Program-made: the position numbers and the translations under genes | Shown here: piece by piece, positions 43,441 through 52,720 of the stretch | Position numbering within the stretch: position 1 is the first letter of the stretch | Layout: each line of letters starts with the position of its first letter | Source: Petrimonas sp. | GTDB taxonomy: Bacteria; Bacteroidota; Bacteroidia; Bacteroidales; Dysgonomonadaceae | Length of the DNA: 64,000 bases | Reading direction: 5' to 3' | Assembly (NCBI GenBank): GCA_012839475.1 | Contig: DUNG01000005.1 | Span: 62,001-126,000, forward strand | The notes under the pieces: model-generated | The model's input: the letters and a program-made list of their open reading frames with translations, nothing else | The model's database searches: none | What the model was told of the DNA's origin: nothing

Positions 43441-44193
43441 ATGGGACAAAAAGTAAATCCGATAGCCAATCGTTTGGGGATCGTCAGGGGATGGGATTCT
43501 AACTGGTATGGCGGGGGTGATTACGGCGACACGCTGCTGGAAGATAGCAAGATCCGCAAGTACCTCAACGCCCGTCTTTCCAAGGCAAGCGTCTCCCGCA
43601 TCATCATCGAAAGGACGTTGAAGCTGGTGACGATCACTATCTGTACGGCCCGCCCGGGAATCATCATCGGTAAGGGTGGTCAAGAGGTAGATAAGCTGAA
43701 GGAGGAGTTGACGAAGCTCACCGATAAAGATATACAGATCAACATTTTTGAAATAAAGAAGCCCGAGCTTGAGGCGGTGATCGTGGCCAACAACGTGGCA
43801 CGGCAGATTGAAGGCAAAATCGCCTACCGCCGGGCGGTGAAGATGGCCATCGCTTCCACTATGAGAATGGGAGCAGAGGGAATCAAGATCCAGGTTTCGG
43901 GTCGTCTTGGTGGTGCCGAGATGGCACGCTCCGAGATGTATAAAGAGGGGAGGACCCCCTTGCACACGTTCCGGGCCGACATTGACTACGCCCACGCTGA
44001 AGCGCTCACCAAGGTGGGGCTGATTGGGGTGAAGGTGTGGATTTGCCGCGGTGAGGTTTACGGGAAGGTAGACCTGGCACCCTCGTTCGCTTCGGCCAAG
44101 GACAGCCGTCCACACGGCGGTGGCCGCGGTGGCCGCGGTGGTCGTCCGGAAGGCGGAAGGGGTGGCCGGCGCAGAAGGAGTAAAAACGCTTAA
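43441..44193 (+). CDS. rpsC: 30S ribosomal protein S3 with Gly/Arg-rich tail
   Basis: 250 residues. S3 lies at the mRNA entrance and has helicase activity there. The KH domain has [20 protein letters not shown] with the GxxG loop; the C-terminal domain has [30 protein letters not shown]. The tail after SAKDSRPH is a run of [21 protein letters not shown], an RGG-type disordered extension that may bind RNA. In E. coli S3 ends earlier. The tail DNA is a GGTGGCCGC-type repeat that could vary in length. Confidence 0.98.
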   Translation: MGQKVNPIANRLGIVRGWDSNWYGGGDYGDTLLEDSKIRKYLNARLSKASVSRIIIERTLKLVTITICTARPGIIIGKGGQEVDKLKEELTKLTDKDIQINIFEIKKPELEAVIVANNVARQIEGKIAYRRAVKMAIASTMRMGAEGIKIQVSGRLGGAEMARSEMYKEGRTPLHTFRADIDYAHAEALTKVGLIGVKVWICRGEVYGKVDLAPSFASAKDSRPHGGGRGGRGGRPEGGRGGRRRRSKNA

Positions 44194-44206
44194 TCGATAA
44201 GAGAAT

Positions 44207-44638
44207 ATGTTACAGCCAAAGAAAACAAAGTTTAGAAGACAGCAGAAAGGCCGGATGAAAGGTATAGCTGGTCGCGGCAACGAGCTGGCGTTCGGTTCGT
44301 TCGGTATCAAGTCATTGCAATCCAAATGGATTACCGGCAACCAGATCGAGGCAGCACGTGTGGCAGTTACCCGCTACATGCAGCGTCAAGGACAGGTTTG
44401 GGTACGTATTTTCCCGGATAAGCCAATCACCAAGAAGCCCGCGGAAGTACGTATGGGTAAAGGGAAGGGGAACCCCGAAGGGTTCGTTGCACCCGTTACT
44501 CCCGGGCGCGTTCTATTTGAAATTGAGGGGGTCTCGTACGATGTGGCCAAGGAGGCGTTGCGCCTGGCAGCACAAAAGCTGCCCGTGACCACCAAGTTCG
44601 TCGTGAGAAGGGATTACGATTTCAAGAAAAATTCGTGA
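44207..44638 (+). CDS. rplP: 50S ribosomal protein L16
   Basis: 143 residues. L16 stabilises A-site tRNA on the 50S subunit. Recognised from [37 protein letters not shown] and [29 protein letters not shown]. It is 13 bases after rpsC and 42 bases before rpmC. Nothing unusual. Confidence 0.98.
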   Translation: MLQPKKTKFRRQQKGRMKGIAGRGNELAFGSFGIKSLQSKWITGNQIEAARVAVTRYMQRQGQVWVRIFPDKPITKKPAEVRMGKGKGNPEGFVAPVTPGRVLFEIEGVSYDVAKEALRLAAQKLPVTTKFVVRRDYDFKKNS

Positions 44639-44680
44639 CCCGCATGCCCCAACGAGTAATAAACTATTAGCGAACGAATC

Positions 44681-44896
44681 GTGATGAATAAGAAGCAAGA
44701 AGAGTTAAGAGAGCTTACCGATAGAGACCTGCAAGAGAGATTGGAAGCCGAAGTGATGGAATTGAACCAGTTGCGTATCAACCATGCCATCACGCCCCTC
44801 GATAATTCGAGTTCGATCAAAGAGAAGCGGAAGCACATCGCTCGCATTCGCACCGAAATAAGGGCGAGGGAGTTGAATATTGCACAACAACGTTAG
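44681..44896 (+). CDS. rpmC: 50S ribosomal protein L29
   Basis: 71 residues, two-helix protein next to L23 at the tunnel exit. Recognised from [57 protein letters not shown]. rpsQ follows after two bases, so the two are coupled. Confidence 0.96.
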   Translation: MMNKKQEELRELTDRDLQERLEAEVMELNQLRINHAITPLDNSSSIKEKRKHIARIRTEIRARELNIAQQR

Positions 44897-44898
44897 AT

Positions 44899-45156
44899 AT
44901 GGAAACGAGAAATTTAAGGAAAGAAAGAATCGGGGTCGTTTTCAGCAACAAAATGGACAAAACCGTCACTGTTGCTGTAAAATGGAAAGAGAAACACCCT
45001 ATTTATGGGAAGTTCGTTAACAAAACGAGGAAATTTCACGCCCATGATGAGAAGAACGACTGTAACATAGGCGATACAGTGCGTATAATGGAGACCCGTC
45101 CTTTGAGCAAGACGAAGAGATGGAGGGTGGTTGAAATAATGGAAAGGGCCAAGTAA
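44899..45156 (+). CDS. rpsQ: 30S ribosomal protein S17
   Basis: 85 residues. S17 is a primary-binding OB-fold protein of the 30S body. Recognised from [45 protein letters not shown] and [23 protein letters not shown]. rplN follows one base after its stop. Confidence 0.98.
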   Translation: METRNLRKERIGVVFSNKMDKTVTVAVKWKEKHPIYGKFVNKTRKFHAHDEKNDCNIGDTVRIMETRPLSKTKRWRVVEIMERAK

Positions 45157-45157
45157 G

Positions 45158-45523
45158 ATGATACAGCAAGAATCAAGGTTAAAAGTAACGGACAACAGCG
45201 GTGCCAGAGAGGTTCTTTGCATTCGCGTGTTGGGGGGAACCAGGAGACGTTACGCGTCGGTAGGTGATATCATCGTGGTATCCGTGAAGAGTACTATTCC
45301 GGCGAGCGAGATCAAGAAGGGCACCATTACGCGGGCCATCATTGTTCGCACCAAAAAGGAGATACGGCGTGCCGATGGATCATACATACGTTTTGACGAT
45401 AACGCGTGCGTTTTGCTCAATAACGCCGGCGAATTGAGGGGAAGCCGTATTTTCGGGCCCGTTGCCCGCGAGCTTCGCGCGACGAACATGAAGATTGTAT
45501 CGTTGGCCCCGGAAGTATTATAA
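45158..45523 (+). CDS. rplN: 50S ribosomal protein L14
   Basis: 121 residues. L14 lies at the subunit interface and takes part in bridges to 16S rRNA; silencing factor RsfS also binds here in other bacteria. Recognised from [59 protein letters not shown] and [13 protein letters not shown]. First gene of the spc section in the usual order. Confidence 0.98.
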   Translation: MIQQESRLKVTDNSGAREVLCIRVLGGTRRRYASVGDIIVVSVKSTIPASEIKKGTITRAIIVRTKKEIRRADGSYIRFDDNACVLLNNAGELRGSRIFGPVARELRATNMKIVSLAPEVL

Positions 45524-45544
45524 TCTATTAAGCAATTACAGGCA

Positions 45545-45865
45545 ATGAGTAAATTACATATAAAGAAAGGCGACACGGTTTACGTTAACTCTGGTGAAGA
45601 CAAGGGGAAGACCGGCCGCGTGCTTAGGGTACTGGTTAAAGAGAACCGGGCGGTGGTAGAGGGTGTGAACATTGTTTCCAGGCATACCAAGCCCAACGCG
45701 CAGTTCCCTAACGGCGGGATCGAGAAGAAGGAGGCACCCATTCACATCTCGAAATTGAACCCGGTGGATCCAAAAACGGGTAAGCCTACCCGCATTGGAA
45801 GGAGACTAAATAGTAAAGGAAAATTAGTTCGTTACGCTAAAAAATCTGGGGAGGAGATCGTATGA
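45545..45865 (+). CDS. rplX: 50S ribosomal protein L24
   Basis: 106 residues, KOW-domain assembly initiator of the 50S subunit. Recognised from [43 protein letters not shown] and [27 protein letters not shown]. It overlaps rplE by four bases (ATGA). Confidence 0.98.
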   Translation: MSKLHIKKGDTVYVNSGEDKGKTGRVLRVLVKENRAVVEGVNIVSRHTKPNAQFPNGGIEKKEAPIHISKLNPVDPKTGKPTRIGRRLNSKGKLVRYAKKSGEEIV

Positions 45866-46428
45866 GTACCACATACCAAGTGAATTTAAAGAAGGAGTAT
45901 AAAGAGCGTATCGTGCCCGCGTTGATGAAGGAGTTTAACTACACCTCGGTGATGCAGGCCCCCAAGCTCGAGAAGATCGTGATAAACCAGGGTTTGGGAG
46001 CAGCCGTGGCCGATAGGAAGATTATCGAAACGGGCATTGAAGAACTCACTGCCATTACCGGGCAGAAGGCGGTTCAAACCATTTCACGAAAGGATATCTC
46101 GAACTTTAAGTTGCGTAAGAAGATGCCGGTTGGCGTGCGCGTCACCTTGCGGCACGATAAGATGTACGAGTTCCTGGAGCGATTGATACGTGTAGCGTTG
46201 CCCCGTATTCGGGACTTTAGGGGCGTTGGCGCCAAGTTGGATGGCCGCGGGAACTACACGCTGGGGATCGAGGAGCAGATTATTTTCCCCGAGATCAATC
46301 TTGATAACGTTAGCCGGATACAGGGGATGAACATCACGTTCGTCACCTCGGCCAAGACCGATGAGGAGGGATACGCTCTTTTGAGGGAATTTGGAATACC
46401 GTTTAGGACGAAACAAGAAAACGAATAG
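45862..46428 (+). CDS. rplE: 50S ribosomal protein L5
   Basis: 188 residues. L5 binds 5S rRNA and contacts P-site tRNA and S13. Recognised from [49 protein letters not shown]-like text, [16 protein letters not shown] and [18 protein letters not shown]. The N-terminal [13 protein letters not shown] is a short extension. rpsN begins three bases after the stop. Confidence 0.98.
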   Translation: MSTTYQVNLKKEYKERIVPALMKEFNYTSVMQAPKLEKIVINQGLGAAVADRKIIETGIEELTAITGQKAVQTISRKDISNFKLRKKMPVGVRVTLRHDKMYEFLERLIRVALPRIRDFRGVGAKLDGRGNYTLGIEEQIIFPEINLDNVSRIQGMNITFVTSAKTDEEGYALLREFGIPFRTKQENE

Positions 46429-46431
46429 AAC

Positions 46432-46701
46432 ATGGCAAAAGAATCGATGAAAGCTCGCGAGGTGAAAAGGGCCAAGATGGTTGCCCGTTACGCCGAGAAA
46501 AGGGCGAAGTACCTGGCAGAAGGCAACTACGAAGCACTTCAGACCATTCCGAAGAACGCCTCACCGGTGCGCTTGCACAACCGCTGTAAGCTTACCGGGC
46601 GACCGAAAGGGTACATGCGTCAATTTGGCGTTTCCCGTATCGTGTTTCGCGAGATGGCCTCAAAAGGGTTAATCCCCGGGGTGAAGAAAGCGAGCTGGTA
46701 A
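46432..46701 (+). CDS. rpsN: 30S ribosomal protein S14 (zinc-free long form)
   Basis: 89 residues. S14 is in the 30S head near the A site. The form is the long zinc-free type: [40 protein letters not shown] has one Cys rather than the four of the zinc form. The 57-base spacer to rpsH includes a small hairpin (46722-46743). Confidence 0.97.
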   Translation: MAKESMKAREVKRAKMVARYAEKRAKYLAEGNYEALQTIPKNASPVRLHNRCKLTGRPKGYMRQFGVSRIVFREMASKGLIPGVKKASW

Positions 46702-46721
46702 GAAAGAAGCAGTTTTAAATA

Positions 46722-46743
46722 TTGTCCCGGGAGTCGGGATCAA
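46722..46743 (+). other. Small hairpin in the rpsN-rpsH spacer
   Basis: TTGTCCCG pairs with CGGGATCAA (one bulged base) over a five-base loop GGAGT. It lies 16 bases before the rpsH start codon. It has no following T run. It may mark RNA processing or r-protein feedback; no function is established. Confidence 0.35.
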
Positions 46744-46758
46744 TTTAACTTTTATAAT

Positions 46759-47154
46759 ATGACAGATCCAATAGCAGACTATTTGACGCGTATTCGGAAC
46801 GCCATCATGGCGAATCACCGCGTGGTGGAGATTCCCGCGTCGAATTTGAAAAAAGACATCACGAAGATTCTTTTTGAGAAGGGCTACATACTTAATTACA
46901 AGTTTGTAGACGACGGTCCCCAAGGCACCATCATGATTGCCTTGAAGTATAACCCGGTAACCAAGGTCAACGCGATCAAGAAGTTGCAGCGCGTTTCCAC
47001 TCCCGGGTTGCGTAAGTACGTGGGGCATAAAGATTTACCTCGCGTTCTCAATGGGTTAGGCATTGCCATACTCTCTACTTCAAGTGGAGTAATGACCGAT
47101 AAGGAGGCCCGCCAACAAAAAGTGGGCGGTGAAGTATTGTGTTACGTGTATTAA
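46759..47154 (+). CDS. rpsH: 30S ribosomal protein S8
   Basis: 131 residues. S8 organises the central 16S domain and in E. coli represses the spc operon by binding mRNA at rplE. Recognised from [38 protein letters not shown] and the C-terminal [33 protein letters not shown]. Standard length. Confidence 0.98.
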   Translation: MTDPIADYLTRIRNAIMANHRVVEIPASNLKKDITKILFEKGYILNYKFVDDGPQGTIMIALKYNPVTKVNAIKKLQRVSTPGLRKYVGHKDLPRVLNGLGIAILSTSSGVMTDKEARQQKVGGEVLCYVY

Positions 47155-47172
47155 TTTGAAGGGAGAAATAGT

Positions 47173-47724
47173 ATGTCAAGAATAGGAAAAGCACCCATCA
47201 CGGTTCCCGCTGGTGTTACTGTTACCATTGGGGACGACAACCTGGTAACCGTTAAGGGACCCAAAGGCGAACTTCAACAACAGGTTGCTGACGCCATGAA
47301 AGTGGAGCTGAAGGACGGTGAATTGACCGTTGAACGGCCCAATGACGAGAAAGAAAACCGTGCGATGCACGGTCTCTACCGATCCCTGTTGAACAACATG
47401 GTGGTCGGTGTTACCGAGGGGTTTCGTAAGGAGCTGGAGCTGGTTGGCGTGGGCTACCGCGTTTCCAACAGTGGCCAGGTGTTAGAACTGTCGCTCGGGT
47501 TCACACACAACATTCTCTTGGAGTTACCTCCCGAGATCAAGGTGGAGACCAAGATGGAAAGGAACAAGAACCCGCTTATCATGTTGGAGTCGTGTGACAA
47601 GCAGCTGTTGGGGCAGGTTTGCGCCAAGATTCGTTCGTTCCGCAAGCCAGAGCCCTACAAAGGGAAAGGGGTTCGCTTCGTGGGTGAACAGGTTCGTCGC
47701 AAGTCGGGTAAAACAGCAGGTTAG
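47173..47724 (+). CDS. rplF: 50S ribosomal protein L6
   Basis: 183 residues, near the factor-binding site and sarcin-ricin loop. Recognised from MSRIGKAPITVPAGVTVTI, VTVKGPKGELQQQV, MVVGVTEGFRKELELVGVGYRV and the C-terminal CAKIRSFRKPEPYKGKGVRFVGEQVRRKSGKTAG. Two tandem L6 folds as usual. Confidence 0.98.
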   Translation: MSRIGKAPITVPAGVTVTIGDDNLVTVKGPKGELQQQVADAMKVELKDGELTVERPNDEKENRAMHGLYRSLLNNMVVGVTEGFRKELELVGVGYRVSNSGQVLELSLGFTHNILLELPPEIKVETKMERNKNPLIMLESCDKQLLGQVCAKIRSFRKPEPYKGKGVRFVGEQVRRKSGKTAG

Positions 47725-47748
47725 TAACTTACGTAAACTGATATCGCA

Positions 47749-48093
47749 ATGATAAAGAAAAAAGAAAGAAGACAAAGGATAAAAGCCCGTGTTCGCGGAA
47801 AAATTCACGGTACGCCCGACAGGCCCCGCTTGTCCGTGTTCAGGAGCAATAAACAGATATACGCGCAGGTAATCGACGATACGACCGGCACCACCCTGGC
47901 TTCGGCCTCCTCACTTAAAATGGAGGAGAAGTTGCCCAAGAAGGCGATGGCCGCAAAGGTGGGCGAGCTGATCGCTCAAAATGCTAAAGAGGCTGGTATA
48001 GAGGCGGTTCGATTTGATCGTAACGGTTACCTTTATCACGGGAGAGTGAAAGAATTGGCGGATGCCGCTCGTAAGGGAGGGCTTAAATTTTAA
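47749..48093 (+). CDS. rplR: 50S ribosomal protein L18
   Basis: 114 residues. L18 binds 5S rRNA with L5. Recognised from [48 protein letters not shown] and the C-terminal [28 protein letters not shown]. rpsE follows after five bases. Confidence 0.98.
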   Translation: MIKKKERRQRIKARVRGKIHGTPDRPRLSVFRSNKQIYAQVIDDTTGTTLASASSLKMEEKLPKKAMAAKVGELIAQNAKEAGIEAVRFDRNGYLYHGRVKELADAARKGGLKF

Positions 48094-48098
48094 CGATC

Positions 48099-48614
48099 AT
48101 GGTGAGAAGCAACAAAGTAAAAACGACGAACGACATCGAGTTAAAAGACCGTTTGGTGGCTATTAACCGTACCACGAAAGTCACGAAGGGAGGTCGGACC
48201 TTTACCTTCTCGGCGATGGTAGTGGTAGGAAACGAGGACGGTATCGTGGGTTGGGGCTTAGGTAAAGCCGGTGAAGTGACTACAGCCATCGCTAAAGGCG
48301 TGGAGGCAGCAAAGAAGAACCTGATCGAGGTGCCCGTTTATAAAGGCACTATACCGCACGAGCAGACTGCTCGTTTTGGGGGTGCCGAGGTGTTCCTCAA
48401 GCCGGCCGTAACGGGAACCGGGGTGAAGGCTGGGGGTGCCATGCGCGCCGTGCTGGAGAGCGTGGGCGTGACCGACATCCTGGCCAAGTCCAAGGGATCG
48501 TCTAATCCCCATAACCTGGTGAAAGCCACCATCACCGCGCTGAGCGAATTAAGGGACCCCATGATGGTGGCCCGCGCCCGGGGGGTGAGTATGGATAAAG
48601 TGTTTAACGGGTAA
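48099..48614 (+). CDS. rpsE: 30S ribosomal protein S5
   Basis: 171 residues. S5 lies behind the decoding centre and at the mRNA entrance and affects accuracy; spectinomycin-resistance changes map here in other species. Recognised from [55 protein letters not shown] and [34 protein letters not shown]. Normal length. Confidence 0.98.
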   Translation: MVRSNKVKTTNDIELKDRLVAINRTTKVTKGGRTFTFSAMVVVGNEDGIVGWGLGKAGEVTTAIAKGVEAAKKNLIEVPVYKGTIPHEQTARFGGAEVFLKPAVTGTGVKAGGAMRAVLESVGVTDILAKSKGSSNPHNLVKATITALSELRDPMMVARARGVSMDKVFNG

Positions 48615-48625
48615 AAGATGCTGAA

Positions 48626-48802
48626 ATGGCTACGATAAAAATAAAACAGACGAAAAGTAGAATTGGATCACCTAAGGATCAGAAGAGGGCGCTGGATGCT
48701 TTGGGGCTTACCAAGATGAACCGCGTGGTTGAACACGAGGACACCCCTTCCATACGAGGCCTTATCCGTAAAGTACATCACTTGGTGACGGTGATCGAGT
48801 AA
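48626..48802 (+). CDS. rpmD: 50S ribosomal protein L30 (too short for the ORF track)
   Basis: The 58-codon ORF MATIKIKQTKSRIGSPKDQK... ends HHLVTVIE and is not in the supplied track. Family marks are KIKQTKSRIGSPKDQKRALDALGL-type text and LTKMNRVVEHEDTPSIRGLIRKVHHLV. L30 is a small 50S protein of the 23S domain II/5S region. It lies between rpsE and rplO in the canonical position, 11 bases after rpsE and 29 before rplO. Confidence 0.97.
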   Translation: MATIKIKQTKSRIGSPKDQKRALDALGLTKMNRVVEHEDTPSIRGLIRKVHHLVTVIE

Positions 48803-48831
48803 TTCATGTAAAACGATAAAATATTACTATA

Positions 48832-49281
48832 ATGACAAGTTTATCGAACTTAAAGCCGGCCAAGGGCTCTACCCACTCCCGCAAGAGAATCGGACGCGGT
48901 GAAGGATCGGGTAGGGGAGGAACCTCAACAAGAGGGCACAAAGGACAGAAATCGCGGTCGGGCTACGCAAGAAAAGTCGGGTTCGAAGGAGGGCAGATGC
49001 CCCTGCAACGTCGTGTGCCGAAATTTGGTTTCAAGCCGTTGAACCGGATCGAGTATAAAGCGATCAACCTGGATACGCTGCAAGAGCTGGCTACTACGCG
49101 AAAAATCGATAAGATTACCCCAGAGGTCTTGTGTGACGCCGGCTTGGTGGCACGCAAGCATCGGGTGAAGATTTTAGGCAGAGGCACGCTAACGGCGAAG
49201 TTGAACGTGGAGGCGCACGCTTTTTCGAAATCGGCTGAAGCAGCCATCACCTCCGCGGGTGGAACAACCGTAAAAATCTAG
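48832..49281 (+). CDS. rplO: 50S ribosomal protein L15
   Basis: 149 residues. L15 is a late-assembly 50S protein. Recognised from LSNLKPAKGSTHSRKRIGRGEGSGRGGTSTRGHKGQKSRSGYARKVGFEGGQMPLQRRVPKFGF. The glycine-rich N-terminal arm threads into the rRNA. secY begins four bases after its stop. Confidence 0.98.
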   Translation: MTSLSNLKPAKGSTHSRKRIGRGEGSGRGGTSTRGHKGQKSRSGYARKVGFEGGQMPLQRRVPKFGFKPLNRIEYKAINLDTLQELATTRKIDKITPEVLCDAGLVARKHRVKILGRGTLTAKLNVEAHAFSKSAEAAITSAGGTTVKI

Positions 49282-49285
49282 TGTG

Positions 49286-50608
49286 ATGGGATTTGTACAG
49301 ACAATAAAGAACATTTGGAAGATTGAAGACCTTCGCACGAGGATCCTGACCACGATCGGTTTCGTGGCGATTTATCGCTTCGGATCGTTCGTGGTATTGC
49401 CTGGTGTCAACCCGGAGCTCTTGGTGGCCTTGCAGACTAGCGCCAGCACAGGACTGTTAAGTTTGTTGGACATGTTCTCCGGGGGAGCGTTCGCGAACGC
49501 TTCCATTTTTGCCCTTGGGATCATGCCCTATATCTCGGCGTCCATCGTGATGCAGCTTTTGGGAATCGCCGTGCCGGCGTTCCAGAAGATGCAGCGTGAG
49601 GGCGAAAGCGGCCGCACCAAGATTAACCAGTACACCCGTTACCTCACCGTGGGTATCCTGCTTCTTCAGGGGCCGGCTTACCTCTATGGTGCTGTTGGTA
49701 GTGCCATCCCGGGTGGTTTTTGGGATTGGGTTTTGCCTTCCACCATCATTTTAGCGGGTGGTAGCATGTTCGTGTTGTGGCTTGGTGAGCGCATTACCGA
49801 TAAGGGGATAGGGAACGGGATATCGTTTATCATCCTCATTGGTATTATTGCTCGTTTGCCGCACGCGTTGGTGGCGGAGTGGGATCGGCTGGTAAATGCC
49901 CCGGGGGGACTTATCCTCTTGTTGCTCGAGTTGCTCTTCCTGATGCTGGTTATCTCCGGGGCGATCATGCTGGTTCAAGGAGTACGTAAGGTGCCGGTGC
50001 AGTACGCGAAACGTGTTGTGGGCAACCGCCAGTACGGGGGTGTACGGCAGTATATTCCGCTGAAGGTGAATGCGGCAAACGTGATGCCCATCATCTTTGC
50101 TCAGGCCATCATGTTTATTCCCGTTACCGTTGCACGATTTTCCGTGCAGGAGGGTGGCGGATTTTGGGCCTCGCTCATGGATTTTACCAGCTTCTGGTAT
50201 AACCTCATCTTCGCTCTGCTTATCATCGCGTTCACCTACTTCTACACGGCGGTAACGGTGAACCCGGTACAGATGGCGGAGGATTTGAAGCGCAACAACG
50301 GTTTTATCCCGGGTGTGAGACCGGGTAAGAGAACGGCTGAGTACATCGACACCATCATGTCGAGGATCACGCTTCCCGGTTCCTTCTTCCTGGCACTGGT
50401 GGCTATCATGCCTGCCTTTGCAGGGCTGATGGGCATGAACTCCCAGTTCGCCCAGTTTTTTGGAGGTACCTCGTTGCTCATCCTTGTAGGGGTGGTGCTC
50501 GACACGTTGCAACAGATAGAGAGTCACCTGCTCATGCGCCACTACGATGGCTTCCTGAAGTCGGGAGCCAAGATAAAGGGGCGCACGGGTTCCATGGCAG
50601 CTTATTAA
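49286..50608 (+). CDS. secY: Preprotein translocase subunit SecY
   Basis: The track starts at GTG 49283; ATG 49286 (MGFVQTIKNIWKIEDLRTRIL) is preferred. 440 residues with ten transmembrane helices forming the inner-membrane Sec channel. Recognised from FVVLPGVNPELL, the plug region GLLSLLDMFSGGAFANASIFALGIMPYISASIVMQLL, EGESGRTKINQYTRYLT, and the cytosolic C5 loop NPVQMAEDLKRNNGFIPGVRPGKRTAEYI with the conserved Arg. In the spc section adk often follows; here map does, 32 bases later. Confidence 0.98.
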   Translation: MGFVQTIKNIWKIEDLRTRILTTIGFVAIYRFGSFVVLPGVNPELLVALQTSASTGLLSLLDMFSGGAFANASIFALGIMPYISASIVMQLLGIAVPAFQKMQREGESGRTKINQYTRYLTVGILLLQGPAYLYGAVGSAIPGGFWDWVLPSTIILAGGSMFVLWLGERITDKGIGNGISFIILIGIIARLPHALVAEWDRLVNAPGGLILLLLELLFLMLVISGAIMLVQGVRKVPVQYAKRVVGNRQYGGVRQYIPLKVNAANVMPIIFAQAIMFIPVTVARFSVQEGGGFWASLMDFTSFWYNLIFALLIIAFTYFYTAVTVNPVQMAEDLKRNNGFIPGVRPGKRTAEYIDTIMSRITLPGSFFLALVAIMPAFAGLMGMNSQFAQFFGGTSLLILVGVVLDTLQQIESHLLMRHYDGFLKSGAKIKGRTGSMAAY

Positions 50609-50640
50609 GGCGTTAATAAGTTGAAGGAGTTAATGAGTTG

Positions 50641-51423
50641 ATGAAACGGAATGTGATCATACTGAAAACCGACGAGGAGATTGAATTCATGCGTATGGCA
50701 AACCGCCTGGTGGGTAAAACGCTCGGTGAGCTGTCTCATCACGTGAAGCCGGGTGTTACCACGCTGCAACTGGATAAGATCGCCGAGGAGTTTATCAGGG
50801 ATCACGGGGCCATCCCCACCTTCTTAGGATACGGTGGTTTTCCCAATTCCATTTGTGCTTCCGTGAACGAGAACGTGGTACACGGCATTCCTAATGACAG
50901 GCCACTGCAAAATGGGGACGTGGTATCTATCGATTGTGGCACCAGCCTGCATGGCTTTTGTGGTGACTCGGCTTACACCTTCCAAGTGGGGGAGGTGGAT
51001 GAAAAGGTGAAGCAACTGCTTCAAACCACCAAGGAGTCGCTTTACAAGGGTATAGAGCAGGCCAAGGAAGGTAACCGGGTGGGAGACATTGGCTTCGCGG
51101 TGCAATCTTACTGCGAGTCGAGAGGCTACTCGGTAGTACGCGAACTGGTGGGACACGGCATCGGACGGAATATGCACGAACCCCCTGAAGTGCCCAACTA
51201 CGGGCGGCGTGGCACGGGTCCCCTGATTCAGAACGGTATGTGCCTCGCCATCGAACCGATGATCAACATGGGGGGCAAAAAGGTGGTTTTCGAGAGCGAT
51301 GGGTGGACGGTGCGGACGAAAGACCGCAAGCCATCGGCGCACTTTGAGCACACGGTTGCCATCCGTAATGGGAAGGCCGATATTTTATCTACTTTTGAAT
51401 TTATTCAAGAGATCATTAACTAA
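50641..51423 (+). CDS. map: Methionine aminopeptidase type I
   Basis: ATG 50641 is preferred to the TTG at 50638. 260 residues, cytosolic, removes the initiator Met from nascent proteins. Metal ligands are all present: Asp in SIDCGTSLHGFCGDSAYTF (two Asp), His in GHGIGRNMHEPPEVPNYG, Glu in AIEPMI and Glu in HFEHTVAI. It is placed between secY and infA, as in many bacteria. Length is standard. Confidence 0.97.
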   Translation: MKRNVIILKTDEEIEFMRMANRLVGKTLGELSHHVKPGVTTLQLDKIAEEFIRDHGAIPTFLGYGGFPNSICASVNENVVHGIPNDRPLQNGDVVSIDCGTSLHGFCGDSAYTFQVGEVDEKVKQLLQTTKESLYKGIEQAKEGNRVGDIGFAVQSYCESRGYSVVRELVGHGIGRNMHEPPEVPNYGRRGTGPLIQNGMCLAIEPMINMGGKKVVFESDGWTVRTKDRKPSAHFEHTVAIRNGKADILSTFEFIQEIIN

Positions 51424-51441
51424 AAAAGGAGAGATATATTT

Positions 51442-51660
51442 ATGGCTAAACAACCAGCAATAGAACAAGACGGTACGATTATCGAGGCCCTATCGAATGC
51501 GATGTTCCGCGTGGAGCTTGAGAACGGACACGAGATTACCGCCCACATCTCCGGGAAGATGAGGATGCACTACATCCGTATTTTACCGGGTGATAGGGTG
51601 AGGGTGGAGATGTCGCCTTATGACCTCACGAAGGGACGCATATCGTTTAGGTACAAGTAA
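51442..51660 (+). CDS. infA: Translation initiation factor IF-1
   Basis: 72 residues, OB-fold protein binding the 30S A site during initiation. Recognised from [73 protein letters not shown]-like stretch lies 8-14 bases before the ATG. The 100-base spacer after it holds an inverted repeat (51700-51742). Confidence 0.98.
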   Translation: MAKQPAIEQDGTIIEALSNAMFRVELENGHEITAHISGKMRMHYIRILPGDRVRVEMSPYDLTKGRISFRYK

Positions 51661-51699
51661 TCGGTAAGAGACCGTACATGGATAGAAAATAAAACAGCG

Positions 51700-51742
51700 G
51701 TAACGTGTGCGTGAAACTAGCAGGCTCGGTTAGCCACGTTAC
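51700..51742 (+). other. Inverted repeat in the infA-rpmJ spacer, possible RNA regulatory element
   Basis: GTAACGTG (51700-51707) and CACGTTAC (51735-51742) are perfect reverse complements around 27 bases that can form a further short stem (CTAG/TTAG). The element is 19 bases before rpmJ, the start of the alpha section in which S4 acts as a feedback repressor in E. coli. Its role here is inferred only. Confidence 0.45.
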
Positions 51743-51760
51743 TATAAAGACAGATATTGT

Positions 51761-51877
51761 ATGAAAGTTAGAGCATCATTAAAAAAGCGGACGCCCGATT
51801 GCAAGATTGTCAGGAGGAAGGGGCGGCTATACGTCATTAACAAGAAAAATCCCAAGTTCAAGCAACGGCAGGGATAG
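51761..51877 (+). CDS. rpmJ: 50S ribosomal protein L36, zinc-free variant (too short for the ORF track)
   Basis: 38 codons: [20 protein letters not shown]...NPKFKQRQG, not in the supplied track. The N- and C-termini match L36 exactly, but of the usual Cys-Cys-Cys-His zinc site only the second Cys remains (T11, C14, N27, F32). It is therefore a zinc-independent form, as commonly seen in Bacteroidetes. It lies between infA and rpsM as normal. Confidence 0.96.
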   Translation: MKVRASLKKRTPDCKIVRRKGRLYVINKKNPKFKQRQG

Positions 51878-51917
51878 CGTATCGCGCACATTGAAAACAA
51901 ATAATTAATAGAAATAT

Positions 51918-52298
51918 ATGGCTATAAGAATTGTAGGAGTCGACATTCCCCAGAACAAAAGAGGCGAAGTAGCCCTTACCTATATCTACGGTATTGGCCG
52001 AAGCTCCGCCAACGCTATCCTGAAGAAGGCGGAAGTTGACCGAGACATTAAAGTGAAAGACTGGACCGATGATCAAGCGGCCCGGATTCGTGAGATTATC
52101 TCCACCGAGTACAAGGTAGAGGGAGATCTTCGCACCGAAGTACAGTTGAACATCAAGCGATTGATGGACATTGGTTGTTATCGCGGTATTCGTCACCGTA
52201 TTGGTTTGCCCGTACGCGGACAAAGCACCAAGAACAACGCCCGTACCCGTAAGGGAAGAAGGAAAACTGTGGCTAACAAGAAGAAAGCATCTAAATAA
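51918..52298 (+). CDS. rpsM: 30S ribosomal protein S13
   Basis: 126 residues. S13 is at the top of the 30S head and contacts L5 and tRNA. Recognised from [35 protein letters not shown] and [35 protein letters not shown]; the basic tail reaches the P site. First of the classic alpha genes. Confidence 0.98.
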   Translation: MAIRIVGVDIPQNKRGEVALTYIYGIGRSSANAILKKAEVDRDIKVKDWTDDQAARIREIISTEYKVEGDLRTEVQLNIKRLMDIGCYRGIRHRIGLPVRGQSTKNNARTRKGRRKTVANKKKASK

Positions 52299-52310
52299 TA
52301 GGTAGGTAAC

Positions 52311-52700
52311 ATGGCAAAAAGAAAAGTTGCAGCAAAGAAGAAAAACGTGAAGGTGGGTGCCATCGGGCAAGCCCATATCTCTTCGTCGTTTAACAACATC
52401 ATCGTGTCGTTGACAAACGAGAACGGTGAGGTAATCAGTTGGTCCTCTGCCGGGAAAATGGGCTTTAGAAGCTCCAAGAAAAATACCCCGTACGCCGCGC
52501 AAATGGTCGCGCAGGATTGTGCTAAGGTAGCGTACGATATGGGATTGCGTAAAGTGAAGGTGTTCGTGAAAGGACCCGGTAACGGGCGTGAATCGGCTAT
52601 TCGTACCATCCACGGCGCTGGAATCGAGGTGATGGAGATCGTAGATGTTACCCCGCTGCCGCACAACGGCTGCCGCCCACCTAAAGCAAGGAAAGTATAA
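52311..52700 (+). CDS. rpsK: 30S ribosomal protein S11
   Basis: 129 residues. S11 is on the 30S platform near the E-site codon. Recognised from [50 protein letters not shown] and [17 protein letters not shown]. Standard length and order. Confidence 0.98.
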   Translation: MAKRKVAAKKKNVKVGAIGQAHISSSFNNIIVSLTNENGEVISWSSAGKMGFRSSKKNTPYAAQMVAQDCAKVAYDMGLRKVKVFVKGPGNGRESAIRTIHGAGIEVMEIVDVTPLPHNGCRPPKARKV

Positions 52701-52720
52701 TCAGTAGAAAATTGTAGAAA

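Noticed and set aside
43432-44340. 302-codon ORF antisense to rpsC
   Set aside because: It is a mirror of the GC-rich rpsC coding frame, with no family motif and no promoter; rpsC is certain.
49751-50542. 263-codon ORF antisense to secY
   Set aside because: Highly charged, low-complexity translation typical of an antisense shadow; secY is certain.
51858-52664. 268-codon ORF antisense to rpsM-rpsK
   Set aside because: Spans two real ribosomal genes and their spacer; no domain seen.
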